33,439 bases of DNA from a virus: positions 1 to 33,439 of the IMG/VR virus record IMGVR_UViG_3300034060_001689; one strand, given 5' to 3'. The position numbers were made by a program, and so were the translations under genes. The notes beneath the pieces are model-generated. The model was not told the origin of the DNA, did no database searches, and worked only from the letters and a program-made list of their open reading frames with translations. Below are positions 1 through 8,131 of this stretch, piece after piece; within the stretch, counting starts at the first letter, position 1, and each line of letters opens with the position of its first letter.

Positions 1-1
1 C

Positions 2-361
2 CCTATTGAATCTATGAAATGTGGTACACCTGTAATTGGTAAAATTCCAAGAATGGTTCCAGAGTGGATGGGTACAATTGATCAAAATGGTACACTTAAC
101 TTAAATGATAATGGTATTTGGACAGCTAACCTTAATTCTATTCCTGATATTATCGCTACAATGGTAGGACTTTATTTAGAAGACGCTTTACCTGAAAATA
201 TTACAGAAGGAATGAAGGAGTATGAAACTAAATATACTACTGAAGAGTTCGTAAAAACACTTACTGATGTTTATGAAAGAACATTCGCTAACAGAATTGT
301 AGAGTTAGAAACAACTTATACACAACTTAGTGAAAAAGAATTAACTGAAGAGACTAAATAA
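2..361 (+). CDS. Glycosyltransferase, GT-B fold (group 1 type), 3' end only
   Basis: This is the C-terminal 119 residues of a gene that enters from the left edge; the frame is open from base 2, so the ATG at 14 is internal. The segment PIESMKCGTPVIG matches the conserved C-terminal donor-binding region of GT-B glycosyltransferases, where the Glu followed by a xCGTPV stretch belongs to the E-x7-E motif. Such enzymes move a sugar from a nucleotide donor to an acceptor. The last 40 or so residues are charged and helical and lie outside the core fold. A second glycosyltransferase follows after 21 bases, so the two probably act together, on virion protein, on phage DNA or on host surface glycan. 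The substrate cannot be read from the sequence. Confidence 0.75.
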   Translation, partial: PIESMKCGTPVIGKIPRMVPEWMGTIDQNGTLNLNDNGIWTANLNSIPDIIATMVGLYLEDALPENITEGMKEYETKYTTEEFVKTLTDVYERTFANRIVELETTYTQLSEKELTEETK

Positions 362-382
362 CATTAAATAAAAATTAAAAAT

Positions 383-1162
383 ATGTCAAAAAATATAACT
401 GTAATTTTACCAGTACACAAATTAGAAGAAAATTTATTAGGTGGTGCGATAAGTAGTGTTGATTCACAAAAAGTAAAACCTTCAGAATTATTAATTGTCA
501 CATCTGACGATGAAAATTTAAAAAAATTCCTTTCGGAATATGATTTTGGAGATTTAAAATCAATTGTAAGAATTGTAGAAAATGAAACAAAAGATTATAC
601 ATTCCAATCTCAATTAAATTATGGGGTTAGTCAATGTAATACTAAATATTTTACTTTCTTAGAATATGATGATGAGATTTCACCAATTTGGATCAAAAAT
701 GGTGAGGAATATATTTCTTCTTATCCTGAAGTAGGGGTATTTTTACCAATTGTTTTTGAAACAGATGAAAATGGTAAATTTATTTCATTTAGTAATGAAG
801 GTGTTTGGGCGAAATCATATACTGAAGAACCAGGATTATTAGATAATAATACATTACAAAGAGTACAAAACTTTAACTTTGATGGGATGATTGTTAATAA
901 AGAGACTTATGAACAACATGGTGGTTTAAAGAAAAATGTTAAATTAACTTTCACTTATGAGTTTTTATTAAGAATGACTTATCAATCAGTACCTGTAATG
1001 GTTATCCCAAAATTAGGGTATAGACATACTAATAATAGACCAGGTAGTTTATTTGATGAATATAAAACAACTATTGATGTTTTAGAAAGTAAATTTTGGG
1101 TAAATAAAGCTAAAAAAGAGTATTATTTTACTGAAGATAGAGAAATAACATATGAAGTATAA
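383..1162 (+). CDS. Glycosyltransferase family 2-like (GT-A fold)
   Basis: The 259-residue product opens with MSKNITVILPVHKLEENL, the first beta strand and nucleotide-sugar loop of GT-A enzymes. Around residues 90-100 it has FTFLEYDDEISP, which fits the metal-binding DxD region. Enzymes of this family transfer a sugar from a UDP or GDP donor with a divalent metal. No membrane segment is visible, so a cytoplasmic enzyme is likely. It lies between the GT-B gene and the late sigma gene with gaps of 21 and 8 bases and without a promoter motif of its own, so it is probably cotranscribed. Donor and acceptor are unknown. The family call is fairly safe; the role is inferred only from context. Confidence 0.75.
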   Translation: MSKNITVILPVHKLEENLLGGAISSVDSQKVKPSELLIVTSDDENLKKFLSEYDFGDLKSIVRIVENETKDYTFQSQLNYGVSQCNTKYFTFLEYDDEISPIWIKNGEEYISSYPEVGVFLPIVFETDENGKFISFSNEGVWAKSYTEEPGLLDNNTLQRVQNFNFDGMIVNKETYEQHGGLKKNVKLTFTYEFLLRMTYQSVPVMVIPKLGYRHTNNRPGSLFDEYKTTIDVLESKFWVNKAKKEYYFTEDREITYEV

Positions 1163-1170
1163 TTTAAAAG

Positions 1171-1908
1171 ATGTCAGAAACACCTAAAAAAAGAGGTAGA
1201 AAGAGAACATCAAATTTATATTTTGGACCAGAAGAGGAAGAAGCAGTAGTTATTTTTTTAACAAGTGAATCGTATAGAGAAAGAAATGAAATTTATAATA
1301 AGTACCTTAAATGCCCGTTGAATAAAATGATTGAATCAATCATTAGACGTTATAAACTTTATAGAAAAGATTATTCATTTGATGATATTCATACGGATAC
1401 ACTTTCGTTTTTAGCTACAAAAATGGAAAATTTTCGACCAGATAAAAATAAAAAAGCTTATTCTTATTTTGGTACAATATGTAAAAATTATCTTTTAGGA
1501 CAATTAATTAAAGAAGATAAAAAGATGAAATCTGATATTATCTATGATGATGTTTACAAAACCATAGAAAAAATGGATGATTTCATCTATACTATCGATG
1601 ATACTGAAAAAACACCATTAGATGAATTTATTGAGGAAATTTCAGCTAGTATAAAAGCCGAATTAAGTCATAATAAATTATCAGAGAATGAGATTAAAGT
1701 AGGTAATTCTTTAATAGATGTTTTAGATAATTGGGAAACTATCTTTGAACAAATTGAGAGTGGGAATAAATATAACAAAAATTTAATTCTTTCTTACATT
1801 AGAGAGATGTCTGATTTATCTACAAAGGATATTAGAGTTTCAATGAGAAGATTTAAGAAAATTTATAATATCCTTAAAAGTGATAAAATAAATGATGGTT
1901 TAATATAA
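1171..1908 (+). CDS. Late-transcription sigma factor, gp55-like
   Basis: The 245-residue product has a basic start (MSETPKKRGRKR) and a sigma region 2-like core at about residues 52-116. That core includes IESIIRRYKLY, then DFDDI-type residues (SFDDIHTDTLSF) and a KAYSYFGTICKNYL segment followed by KEDKKMK. The same pattern, a Phe-x-Pro/Glu-xx-K stretch followed by an A-Y-x-x-x-x-x-x-x-N block, is seen in T4 gp55, which directs host RNA polymerase to late promoters. The protein is longer than T4 gp55 (about 185 residues). The extra C-terminal part (about 205-240, LILSYIREMSDLSTKDIRVSMRRFKKIY) looks like a helix-turn-helix. It sits 8 bases after the glycosyltransferase and just ahead of structural genes. 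It probably reads the ATATTTAT boxes found throughout the window. A host-like group 4 sigma is less likely. Confidence 0.72.
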   Translation: MSETPKKRGRKRTSNLYFGPEEEEAVVIFLTSESYRERNEIYNKYLKCPLNKMIESIIRRYKLYRKDYSFDDIHTDTLSFLATKMENFRPDKNKKAYSYFGTICKNYLLGQLIKEDKKMKSDIIYDDVYKTIEKMDDFIYTIDDTEKTPLDEFIEEISASIKAELSHNKLSENEIKVGNSLIDVLDNWETIFEQIESGNKYNKNLILSYIREMSDLSTKDIRVSMRRFKKIYNILKSDKINDGLI

Positions 1909-1922
1909 ATTTTTGTTTATTG

Positions 1923-1930
1923 ATATTTAT
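1923..1930 (+). promoter_or_regulatory. Putative late promoter box ATATTTAT
   Basis: ATATTTAT followed by AGTAAAA, ending 15 bases before the ATG at 1946. It lies in the 37-base gap after the sigma gene. It also lies inside a longer TTG-started reading frame (from 1913), which argues that 1946 is the true start. Confidence 0.6.
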
Positions 1931-1945
1931 AGTAAAACGATTAAT

Positions 1946-2329
1946 ATGTCTAGACCTAAAAAAACAAAAATAAATTTAGATAAAAACAGTCTTCAAGAAT
2001 TGATGCAGGAAATTTACAATGACTGTACTAATATTATGAATAGTGCTAGAAAGGAACTTACAGAGAGAAAATCTAGATCAGATATAGAAGATATTAATGA
2101 TGAATACCAAATGGGTAAAGTCAATAATGAGACTTTAAAAATTATTGAAACGACTATTGATAAAAAATTAGCGTTAGCTAAATTACAAAGTCAAATAATC
2201 GGTGATAAAAAAGACTCTGATGATCAATCAAATATTGGTGGAGGTATTTCAGAACAAGATAAAGATGTTTTGAGACAACTTTTTAAAGAAAAATCTCAAA
2301 AAAATAACACAGAATATGATGTAGATTAA
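1946..2329 (+). CDS. Small charged coiled-coil-like protein, unknown
   Basis: I do not recognise a family. The product is 127 residues, starts MSRPKKTKINLDKN, and is strongly charged and mostly helical with no Cys. The C-terminal third carries a Gly-rich hinge (SNIGGGISEQD) before a final charged helix. The frame could extend to a TTG at 1913, but the promoter box at 1923-1930 lies inside that extension, so the ATG at 1946 is preferred. It begins a transcription unit that runs into the structural genes, with only 2 bases before the next ATG. A small structural, assembly or terminase-small-subunit-like role is possible, but nothing in the sequence proves any of these. Confidence 0.7.
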   Translation: MSRPKKTKINLDKNSLQELMQEIYNDCTNIMNSARKELTERKSRSDIEDINDEYQMGKVNNETLKIIETTIDKKLALAKLQSQIIGDKKDSDDQSNIGGGISEQDKDVLRQLFKEKSQKNNTEYDVD

Positions 2330-2331
2330 AG

Positions 2332-4002
2332 ATGTCGTTTAATATAAAAGAAAATATTGTATGTAAACCTACAGATGCTATTGAAACTCTAAAACAAAAT
2401 ATTATAGAGTTAATTTCTTTAAATAAAACTACATGTAATAATTTACCACAATTTAATATTCCAAGAACATTACCGAATGTACCTGACTTGAATCCGAGTC
2501 AGGCGGTAATTGACTTTTTAACTGATATATTAGCAATTGTCTCAGGAATCAATTTTGATGAAATGAGAATGCAATTAATTAGTTGGTTAGTAGAACAACT
2601 ATCACCCTTAGAAAAAGATTTAACTATTAATTTTAATAATGCACTTAAAGAATGTTTTGCTTGTAAAGTAGCACCTAAAATTCCTTCATGGATGTTTGTT
2701 ACACAAACAAATACTACAACTGATGGTGTTGGTTTAAATATTGAACTTAGTAAAGTAGATTTAGGTAGTACATTTGCGATAAATCCAAATAGTGAGGTAG
2801 GTAAATTATCTTATGATGGTAATGATGTAAAAGATATGAATGCTTTCCTATGGGAAGTTATTCAAAAAAATGGTACGCCTTTAGTATGGAAAGATCCTGT
2901 TAATGGTAGGGAAATAGCTGAATTTAGATATTATGAAAATAGTCCAGTAGCTTTTACTGAATCTATAAATGGTGTAGGGTATCAAAATAGTGTACCAAAA
3001 CAAAGAGTATTTAACATGAGAATTGTTAATACATATCAAAATGAAAGTCTAATAACTTTTATGAATGATTATTTCAGTAGTCAATCACCAATGTTTGATG
3101 TTGATAGGGTAATTCCTGAAATAATTGATCAACTTTATGGTATTATTAGTAGTAAAATTGATTTAGATGACGCTAGTTTTACTAAAAAGGTAGAATTTGA
3201 AGAAGCTATTATTGACTATGTTAATGGGGGTGTAGATAATATTGATGTTGAATTTGATGATTCTTTCTATGAATTTTCACCTTCTAAAATAAAAAATATT
3301 AAAGATAAAGTAGAACAAAAAAAATTAGGTATAAAAGTTTATAAAAATTGTTGTAGTAATGAATATAGTTATATACCTTATCAAGACACTTTAAATGGTT
3401 TTAATGAAATAAAATCAGCCACTACATTAAATCAAAGAATTGAAACATATACTAGAACTATTGAAAATTTAATAGAGTCTTCTTCTAAAAATGTAAAAAG
3501 TACAGATAAATCTTTAGCGTCAGCAGAATTTTTAGCGAATTTCATTTCTAGTTTACAGATTTCAATTACTAAAATAGTATTATCACCTAAAAATTTAATG
3601 ATGGTAAATTTTTTATATTTTTTAGTGAATGAAAAATCTATCGAAAGTGGTGATAATGTTAAGAAATTTTTAAAGTCTATCGAATGTGTCATTAGAAAAA
3701 TAATCGGTGATATTATTAGAAAAATTATATATGGGTTTTTATTACCTTTAGTACTTAGAGCTTTAAAAAATTTAATAGTGTGTGTTATCACTAAAAAGAT
3801 AAAAGAAAAGAATTTAAATTATTTAAGATCGTTAAATAGTTTAATACCACCTTCTATTAATGTGAATGTAGAAAGAATTAATGAATTATTTGGTAAAGTT
3901 AGTAATGTTACTTCAAAAGTAAGATCAGCAACTGATAGTATTAATATTAATTCTTTAAATAATGTAAATCTACAATTTGGGAAAAAAGGTAGATTCTGTT
4001 AA
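2332..4002 (+). CDS. Large structural protein, probably baseplate or tail associated, unknown
   Basis: The product has 556 residues and no family I can name. It starts MSFNIKENIVCKP. A Pro-rich stretch at about residues 41-56 (PQFNIPRTLPNVPDLNPSQ) is followed by a helical segment (AVIDFLTDILAIVSGINFDEM). A Cys-containing patch (CFACKVAPKIPSWMF) falls near residue 106. A long helical region at about 430-500 contains hydrophobic stretches (KIIYGFLLPLVLRALKNLIVCVI) that could be a membrane or packing helix. The gene begins 2 bases after the preceding stop and is followed 13 bases later by the next gene, in a run that includes a gp5-like hub protein. A baseplate or tail-tube-associated role is therefore inferred from neighbourhood only. 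Confidence 0.72.
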   Translation: MSFNIKENIVCKPTDAIETLKQNIIELISLNKTTCNNLPQFNIPRTLPNVPDLNPSQAVIDFLTDILAIVSGINFDEMRMQLISWLVEQLSPLEKDLTINFNNALKECFACKVAPKIPSWMFVTQTNTTTDGVGLNIELSKVDLGSTFAINPNSEVGKLSYDGNDVKDMNAFLWEVIQKNGTPLVWKDPVNGREIAEFRYYENSPVAFTESINGVGYQNSVPKQRVFNMRIVNTYQNESLITFMNDYFSSQSPMFDVDRVIPEIIDQLYGIISSKIDLDDASFTKKVEFEEAIIDYVNGGVDNIDVEFDDSFYEFSPSKIKNIKDKVEQKKLGIKVYKNCCSNEYSYIPYQDTLNGFNEIKSATTLNQRIETYTRTIENLIESSSKNVKSTDKSLASAEFLANFISSLQISITKIVLSPKNLMMVNFLYFLVNEKSIESGDNVKKFLKSIECVIRKIIGDIIRKIIYGFLLPLVLRALKNLIVCVITKKIKEKNLNYLRSLNSLIPPSINVNVERINELFGKVSNVTSKVRSATDSININSLNNVNLQFGKKGRFC

Positions 4003-4015
4003 AAAAATAAAAATT

Positions 4016-4420
4016 ATGGCGAACGATACTTCAGGAATATTTTCAACGATAGCGAATTTATTTAAAAATGTGTTTACTGTACCAGCACCATTAAAACCAA
4101 TTAATAAAGAAACCATTTTAGCTGGTGTTAAATTTAGAGAGGGTTTAAGTGCAATAGATATAGCCACTAAAATTATTGATAGAAAAAAAGATATTGGTAT
4201 AGGTATTGAAAATTTACCTAGTGGTGCTCAAAATATTGATTTATTGATGGAAACTATACGTGTAGAGGAAATTATTAATGCTTTATTAACTAATGCTAAA
4301 ATAGAGGTATCGATACCACCAGGAACACGAGTTATAACACAAGGTGCAAACTCTGGTGGACCTGTGGTTTCTATAGGTACAACATCTACAATAAGTAAAG
4401 GTGAAGGAATTATAAGATAA
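4016..4420 (+). CDS. Small structural protein, unknown
   Basis: The product from the ATG at 4016 is 134 residues, beginning MANDTSGIFSTIANLFKNVF. An in-frame ATG at 3977 would overlap the end of the preceding gene and add a Lys-rich stretch, so 4016 is the better start. The C-terminal third is beta- and Gly-rich (SIPPGTRVITQGANSGGPVV, then SIGTTSTISKGEG), typical of small virion proteins. The middle has an amphipathic helix (NIDLLMETIRVEEIINALL). It is followed after one base by the next ATG, so translation of the two is probably coupled. It may be a small baseplate component; no specific family is recognised. Confidence 0.7.
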   Translation: MANDTSGIFSTIANLFKNVFTVPAPLKPINKETILAGVKFREGLSAIDIATKIIDRKKDIGIGIENLPSGAQNIDLLMETIRVEEIINALLTNAKIEVSIPPGTRVITQGANSGGPVVSIGTTSTISKGEGIIR

Positions 4421-4421
4421 T

Positions 4422-4613
4422 ATGGAAAAGAGTTTTATAGATTGGGAAAATATTAGTAACGCTAAGATTAAAGAGAATTTAACTGTTTTATTACATGAAC
4501 ATACTGTAGTTAAAGATAAACTTTTAAAATTAACAGAAAAATTAGAAGAAATCGAAGATGATTACTATTATGGTAATTTAATACTTAGTAAAAGATTAAA
4601 AGGTGAAGAATGA
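4422..4613 (+). CDS. Small coiled-coil protein, unknown
   Basis: A 63-residue product with heptad-like leucines (LTVLLHEHTVVKDKLLKLTEKLEEIEDDYY) that suggest a short coiled coil. The ATG follows the previous stop after one base, and its TGA overlaps the next ATG in an ATGA arrangement. That tight packing is the main evidence that it is real. A small structural accessory or chaperone for the following hub protein is possible; nothing more can be said. Confidence 0.65.
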   Translation: MEKSFIDWENISNAKIKENLTVLLHEHTVVKDKLLKLTEKLEEIEDDYYYGNLILSKRLKGEE

Positions 4614-5914
4614 ATAATTATTATACTGATAGTACAAATACTGGTACAATACCTATTATAAAGGTAGCTGAGGTAACTGATATAACAGATATTACTAAAT
4701 CAGGAAGGATTAAAGTAAGGATAGTTGGTGTTGATGATAAAGAAAGTGATCAAACATTAATTGACTGTGTACCTTTACTTCCAAAATATTTAGTTACATT
4801 ACCAAAATTAGGTGAATGTGTTTTACTATTCCAATATGAATATCAATTAACTTCACCTACATCAGCGTTTAAAAGTAAGAGATTTTGGATTGGTCCTTTA
4901 ATTTCACAACCTAATAAATTGGAAGGTGAAATTTATAGTGACGCTTTATCAATTTTACCTGATGGTTATAATAAATTAAAAGATCCGAATATCGAAGAAG
5001 GTGTTTATGGTAATGATGAAGATATTATATTACAAGGTAGATATAATACAGATATTATACAAAAAGATAGACAAATTTGGTTAAGAACAGGAAAGTTTAT
5101 TGATGGTAACCCTACTAAATTTAATAGTAAAGATATAGGATATGTTCAATTAAAGTATGGTGGTGAAAAACTTAAAAGAGAATTAATCGATAGAGAAATT
5201 GTAACTTATGTTGAACAAACACCAGAAATAGAAATAAATGTTTTAGTTAATACATTTGACATAAATGGGATATTATTATCAGATAATTTACCAAAAAATT
5301 ATTATACAGGTTCTAATATTAGTAGAACTGAATATTTTATTAAAGTAAGAGATATTAAAAGTGGTAATATTATTAGTGAATCAAATGATACTACTTCTTA
5401 TGTGGGGGATAATTCAAGAGATTCAGCGATTAATAGTATTAAAAAATATGTAGATTCTGTAAAAGGTGAAAGATGGAGAATCAAATCAAGATCTACAGAA
5501 GTAATTGAAATTTATAATGGTAATAATGGTTTAGCGTTATTCCCAAGTAAAAGTATAGAAGTTAAAAAGAAAATTAAAGAGGTACAATTAACTAAAAATA
5601 ATAGTAAAACTACCAGTGTCATTAACGTAGTGGCGAATAAAATTAATTTTTTAAGTCACGATGGTGAACACACATTTAATTTATCTGACCCAAAAGAATT
5701 AATCACTGATGAAGAACAAGAAAAGATTAATAATAACGCTCACCCTATTGTATATGGGGATATTTTAGTTGAATTTTTAGAATTAGTTAAAAAATATGTT
5801 AATTCTCATGTTCATCCTTATCATGGTTTACCTTCTGATCCTAGTACAGTAAAAATAGATGTTTTAACATTCGATTTAAATAAGATTTTAAATAAGAATA
5901 TTAATAGTAATTAA
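4610..5914 (+). CDS. Baseplate hub protein with gp5-like OB fold, no lysozyme domain
   Basis: The 434-residue product begins with a beta-rich segment at about residues 16-75 (VAEVTDITDITKSGRIKVRI, then VPLLPKYLVTLPKLGECVLL). This fits the OB-fold domain of T4 gp5 and related phage base-V proteins. In T4, gp5 forms the central spike under the tail tube. No lysozyme motif is visible between the OB region and the C-terminus. The C-terminal segment near residues 380-415 has NNAHPIVYGD, then HVHPYHGLP. This His-rich feature recurs, as I recall, at the end of such OB-fold baseplate proteins in other T4-like phages. It starts by ATGA overlap with the 63-residue gene. The spike-type role is fairly likely; trimer details cannot be seen. 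Confidence 0.7.
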   Translation: MNNYYTDSTNTGTIPIIKVAEVTDITDITKSGRIKVRIVGVDDKESDQTLIDCVPLLPKYLVTLPKLGECVLLFQYEYQLTSPTSAFKSKRFWIGPLISQPNKLEGEIYSDALSILPDGYNKLKDPNIEEGVYGNDEDIILQGRYNTDIIQKDRQIWLRTGKFIDGNPTKFNSKDIGYVQLKYGGEKLKRELIDREIVTYVEQTPEIEINVLVNTFDINGILLSDNLPKNYYTGSNISRTEYFIKVRDIKSGNIISESNDTTSYVGDNSRDSAINSIKKYVDSVKGERWRIKSRSTEVIEIYNGNNGLALFPSKSIEVKKKIKEVQLTKNNSKTTSVINVVANKINFLSHDGEHTFNLSDPKELITDEEQEKINNNAHPIVYGDILVEFLELVKKYVNSHVHPYHGLPSDPSTVKIDVLTFDLNKILNKNINSN

Positions 5915-5915
5915 T

Positions 5916-5923
5916 ATATTTAT
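5916..5923 (+). promoter_or_regulatory. Putative late promoter box ATATTTAT
   Basis: ATATTTAT followed by ATATAAAG in the 24-base gap after the hub gene, ending 15 bases before the ATG at 5939. The spacing is the same as at the box before 1946. Confidence 0.6.
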
Positions 5924-5938
5924 ATATAAAGAAAAAAA

Positions 5939-7345
5939 ATGGTAATTAGAACATATATAGACAAAAACAATACTATAATTAAAGATACTTTAATTAATAC
6001 AGGTAGAAACCCTATCGCTGAATTATATTATGGTGGGAAAACAAGTGTAACTGAATATACAAGACACTTAATCTATTTCGATATAGATGATCTTCAAAAT
6101 AGATATAATAATGGTGAATTTGGTGATTTGTCTAATGTTAAACATACATTGAGAATGACTAATAGTTCATTCTTTGATACCGATTTACAAGCTCAAAAAT
6201 TATTAGATGGTAAACAAAGAACTTCTTCTTTTGATTTAGTATTATTTAGAGTAAATAAATTTTGGGATGAAGGATGTGGTTTAGATTACCAACAAACATT
6301 TTCTTATCAAGCTAATGATAATATTACCTTTGTAGAATCCGCTAGTAATTGGTTATATTCTACTACAACTACACAATGGGATGAACCAGGAGTTTATTCT
6401 GGTACACCATCTGGTATTACTGTTACCACACAACATTTTGATAAAGGGAATGAGAATATTGATATGGATATCACTAATGAAGTTAATAGTTTAATCACAG
6501 GTGGAACTACTAATTATGGATATGGTATTTCATTCGATCATGATATAGAAGATATAATTAAATCTCCTTCACAATATGTTGGGTTTTTTACAAGACATAC
6601 ACAAACATATTACGAACCCTTTGTTGAGACAGTATATAATGACCCAATTAAAGACGACAGGAGAAACTTTTATAGAGGAAAGGTAAATAGACTATACCTT
6701 TATACTAATGTGGGTGGAGAACCTGTTAATTTAGATAATAAACCTAGTGTAATCGTAAAAGATGGAGATGGTGTTATATTTAGTTCTATAACTACTGGAC
6801 AAACTGTACATGTAACAACAGGTGTTTATTATATAAATCTATATATTCCTAACACTGTAACTGATTGTACATTATTTACAGATACTTGGAGTAATTTAAA
6901 AGTTAATGGTATAAGTATATCTGATGTAGAATTAGAATTTGAACTTAAATCAGAAACTGAATACTATAACTTTGGGGATAGTGAATTCTTACCTATAGAA
7001 TACGCTGTTTCATTAAGTGGTATTAGAAGAGATGAAAAAATTAAAAGAGGTGATAAAAGAAAAGTTATTGTAAACGCTAGAAAACCTTACACAATTGATG
7101 AGGTAAGTTTAATAGATAATTTACAATATAGATTATGGATCAGAGAAGGTAATACACAAGTCAATGTGATAGATTGGACTGATGTTGATAGAACTTTTAT
7201 GAGAAATTATTTTATCTTAGATACATCTTGGATGATACCTAATGAATATTTCTTAGATATTAAATTAGTGTCAAATCAATTAGTAAAAACATACACTAAC
7301 TCATTAAAATTCTTTATTGAAAATCAAGTTGATTATCTACATTGA
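5939..7345 (+). CDS. Beta-rich virion protein with DNRLRE-like N-terminal part
   Basis: The product has 468 residues and is beta-rich throughout. Residues 1-230 contain features of the DNRLRE (TNFL-like) domain: a start with repeated short strands (YYGGKTSVTEYTRHLIYFDI), and then NIDMDITNEVNSLITGGTTN followed by YGYGISF. The C-terminal half (from about residue 240, FYRGKVNRLYLYTNVGGEPV) looks like Ig- or jelly-roll-like strands. Such arrangements are typical of baseplate, fibre or surface-exposed virion proteins. It has its own late box 15 bases upstream and is the last plus-strand gene of the block, overlapping the end of the convergent minus-strand gene by 9 bases. Fibre, baseplate wedge and decoration protein all remain possible. 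Confidence 0.65.
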   Translation: MVIRTYIDKNNTIIKDTLINTGRNPIAELYYGGKTSVTEYTRHLIYFDIDDLQNRYNNGEFGDLSNVKHTLRMTNSSFFDTDLQAQKLLDGKQRTSSFDLVLFRVNKFWDEGCGLDYQQTFSYQANDNITFVESASNWLYSTTTTQWDEPGVYSGTPSGITVTTQHFDKGNENIDMDITNEVNSLITGGTTNYGYGISFDHDIEDIIKSPSQYVGFFTRHTQTYYEPFVETVYNDPIKDDRRNFYRGKVNRLYLYTNVGGEPVNLDNKPSVIVKDGDGVIFSSITTGQTVHVTTGVYYINLYIPNTVTDCTLFTDTWSNLKVNGISISDVELEFELKSETEYYNFGDSEFLPIEYAVSLSGIRRDEKIKRGDKRKVIVNARKPYTIDEVSLIDNLQYRLWIREGNTQVNVIDWTDVDRTFMRNYFILDTSWMIPNEYFLDIKLVSNQLVKTYTNSLKFFIENQVDYLH

Positions 7346-8047
7346 AAACTCATAGTTTGAAACTTTATCTTTAACTATATCATAAATTTTACTTATAGTT
7401 TCGTATATTGAATCTGTAGTAATTTTTTCAGGATATGGATAATCAAAAGTGTAAAAACTTTTTTGTGTTCTGTCTCCATCACCTATACTGTAATTTATAT
7501 TTACTTCGAAGTTATTATCATCATCATAGTATTTTCTATTAGGATCTTCTTTTTTATTAAAAGACGCATAAACTATAATAGATTTACTATGATCATAACT
7601 TAATGGTAAATAAAACATAAATCCACTATACGAATCCCAAAAACGAATAACCCTTTCGGTTATTTCTTCATCACCTTTAATTTTTATTGGTATTGTCTTT
7701 TCAGGTAAATTAGCACCATTTTCAATATATTTAGCGAACTGTTCTGTTTGAGTATTTAAATATTTAAAGAAAATTTTATTCTTTTCAAAATTAGTTCTTA
7801 AATATGAAGATTCTGAAAATAAAATATCTCTTTTAGTTAAAAATGTATGAGATAAATCAAAAGCTGACTGATAATCCATCTCTAATTCTTCTATTAACAT
7901 GGCAGCATTGTCATAAACATTAAAATCATTTTCTAAACCATAAGTTTTAAAGAATTTTTTTAAAACCTTTTTTTCTAATGAAGTAAATTCATCACTATTG
8001 TCAATTACCATTGACTCTAAAAGTATTTCCTTTTTATTTTTAACCAT
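7337..8047 (-). CDS. Unknown protein downstream of the capsid gene
   Basis: I do not recognise this 236-residue protein. The first half is helical and acidic (SLEKKVLKKFFKTYG, then AAMLIEELEMDYQSAFDLSH). The second half is beta-rich with aromatic residues (VIRFWDSYSGFMFYLPLSYD). The N-terminus MVKNKKEILLESMVIDN contains LLE-S at residues 9-12, a match to the [LI]-x-E prohead-protease type of site. It is transcribed from its own ATATTTAT box and lies after the terminator of the major capsid gene. Its 3' end overlaps that of the convergent virion gene by 9 bases with no terminator between them. A minor head protein or an early-acting factor are both possible. Confidence 0.7.
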   Translation of the reverse strand: MVKNKKEILLESMVIDNSDEFTSLEKKVLKKFFKTYGLENDFNVYDNAAMLIEELEMDYQSAFDLSHTFLTKRDILFSESSYLRTNFEKNKIFFKYLNTQTEQFAKYIENGANLPEKTIPIKIKGDEEITERVIRFWDSYSGFMFYLPLSYDHSKSIIVYASFNKKEDPNRKYYDDDNNFEVNINYSIGDGDRTQKSFYTFDYPYPEKITTDSIYETISKIYDIVKDKVSNYEFSM

Positions 8048-8062
8048 AATGCAAATATAATA

Positions 8063-8070
8063 ATAAATAT
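8063..8070 (-). promoter_or_regulatory. Putative late promoter box ATATTTAT
   Basis: Read on the minus strand as ATATTTAT followed by TATTATA, 15 bases from the start codon at 8047. It lies just beyond the capsid-gene terminator. Confidence 0.6.
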
Positions 8071-8080
8071 AATAAAAATA

Positions 8081-8112
8081 AAAAAAGGGTAGAAAAAATC
8101 TACCCCTTTTTT
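8081..8112 (-). terminator. Intrinsic terminator after the major capsid gene
   Basis: GGGTAGA (8087-8093) pairs with TCTACCC (8099-8105) around a 5-base A loop. In the minus-strand sense the stem is followed by a T run, and flanking A and T tracts can extend it. It lies 19 bases after the stop codon of the capsid gene. Confidence 0.85.
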
Positions 8113-8131
8113 ATATTATCTAAAAAATTGA

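Noticed and set aside
3970-4167. Minus-strand frame across the boundary of two structural genes
   Set aside because: It is antisense to two well-packed genes and shows nothing recognisable.
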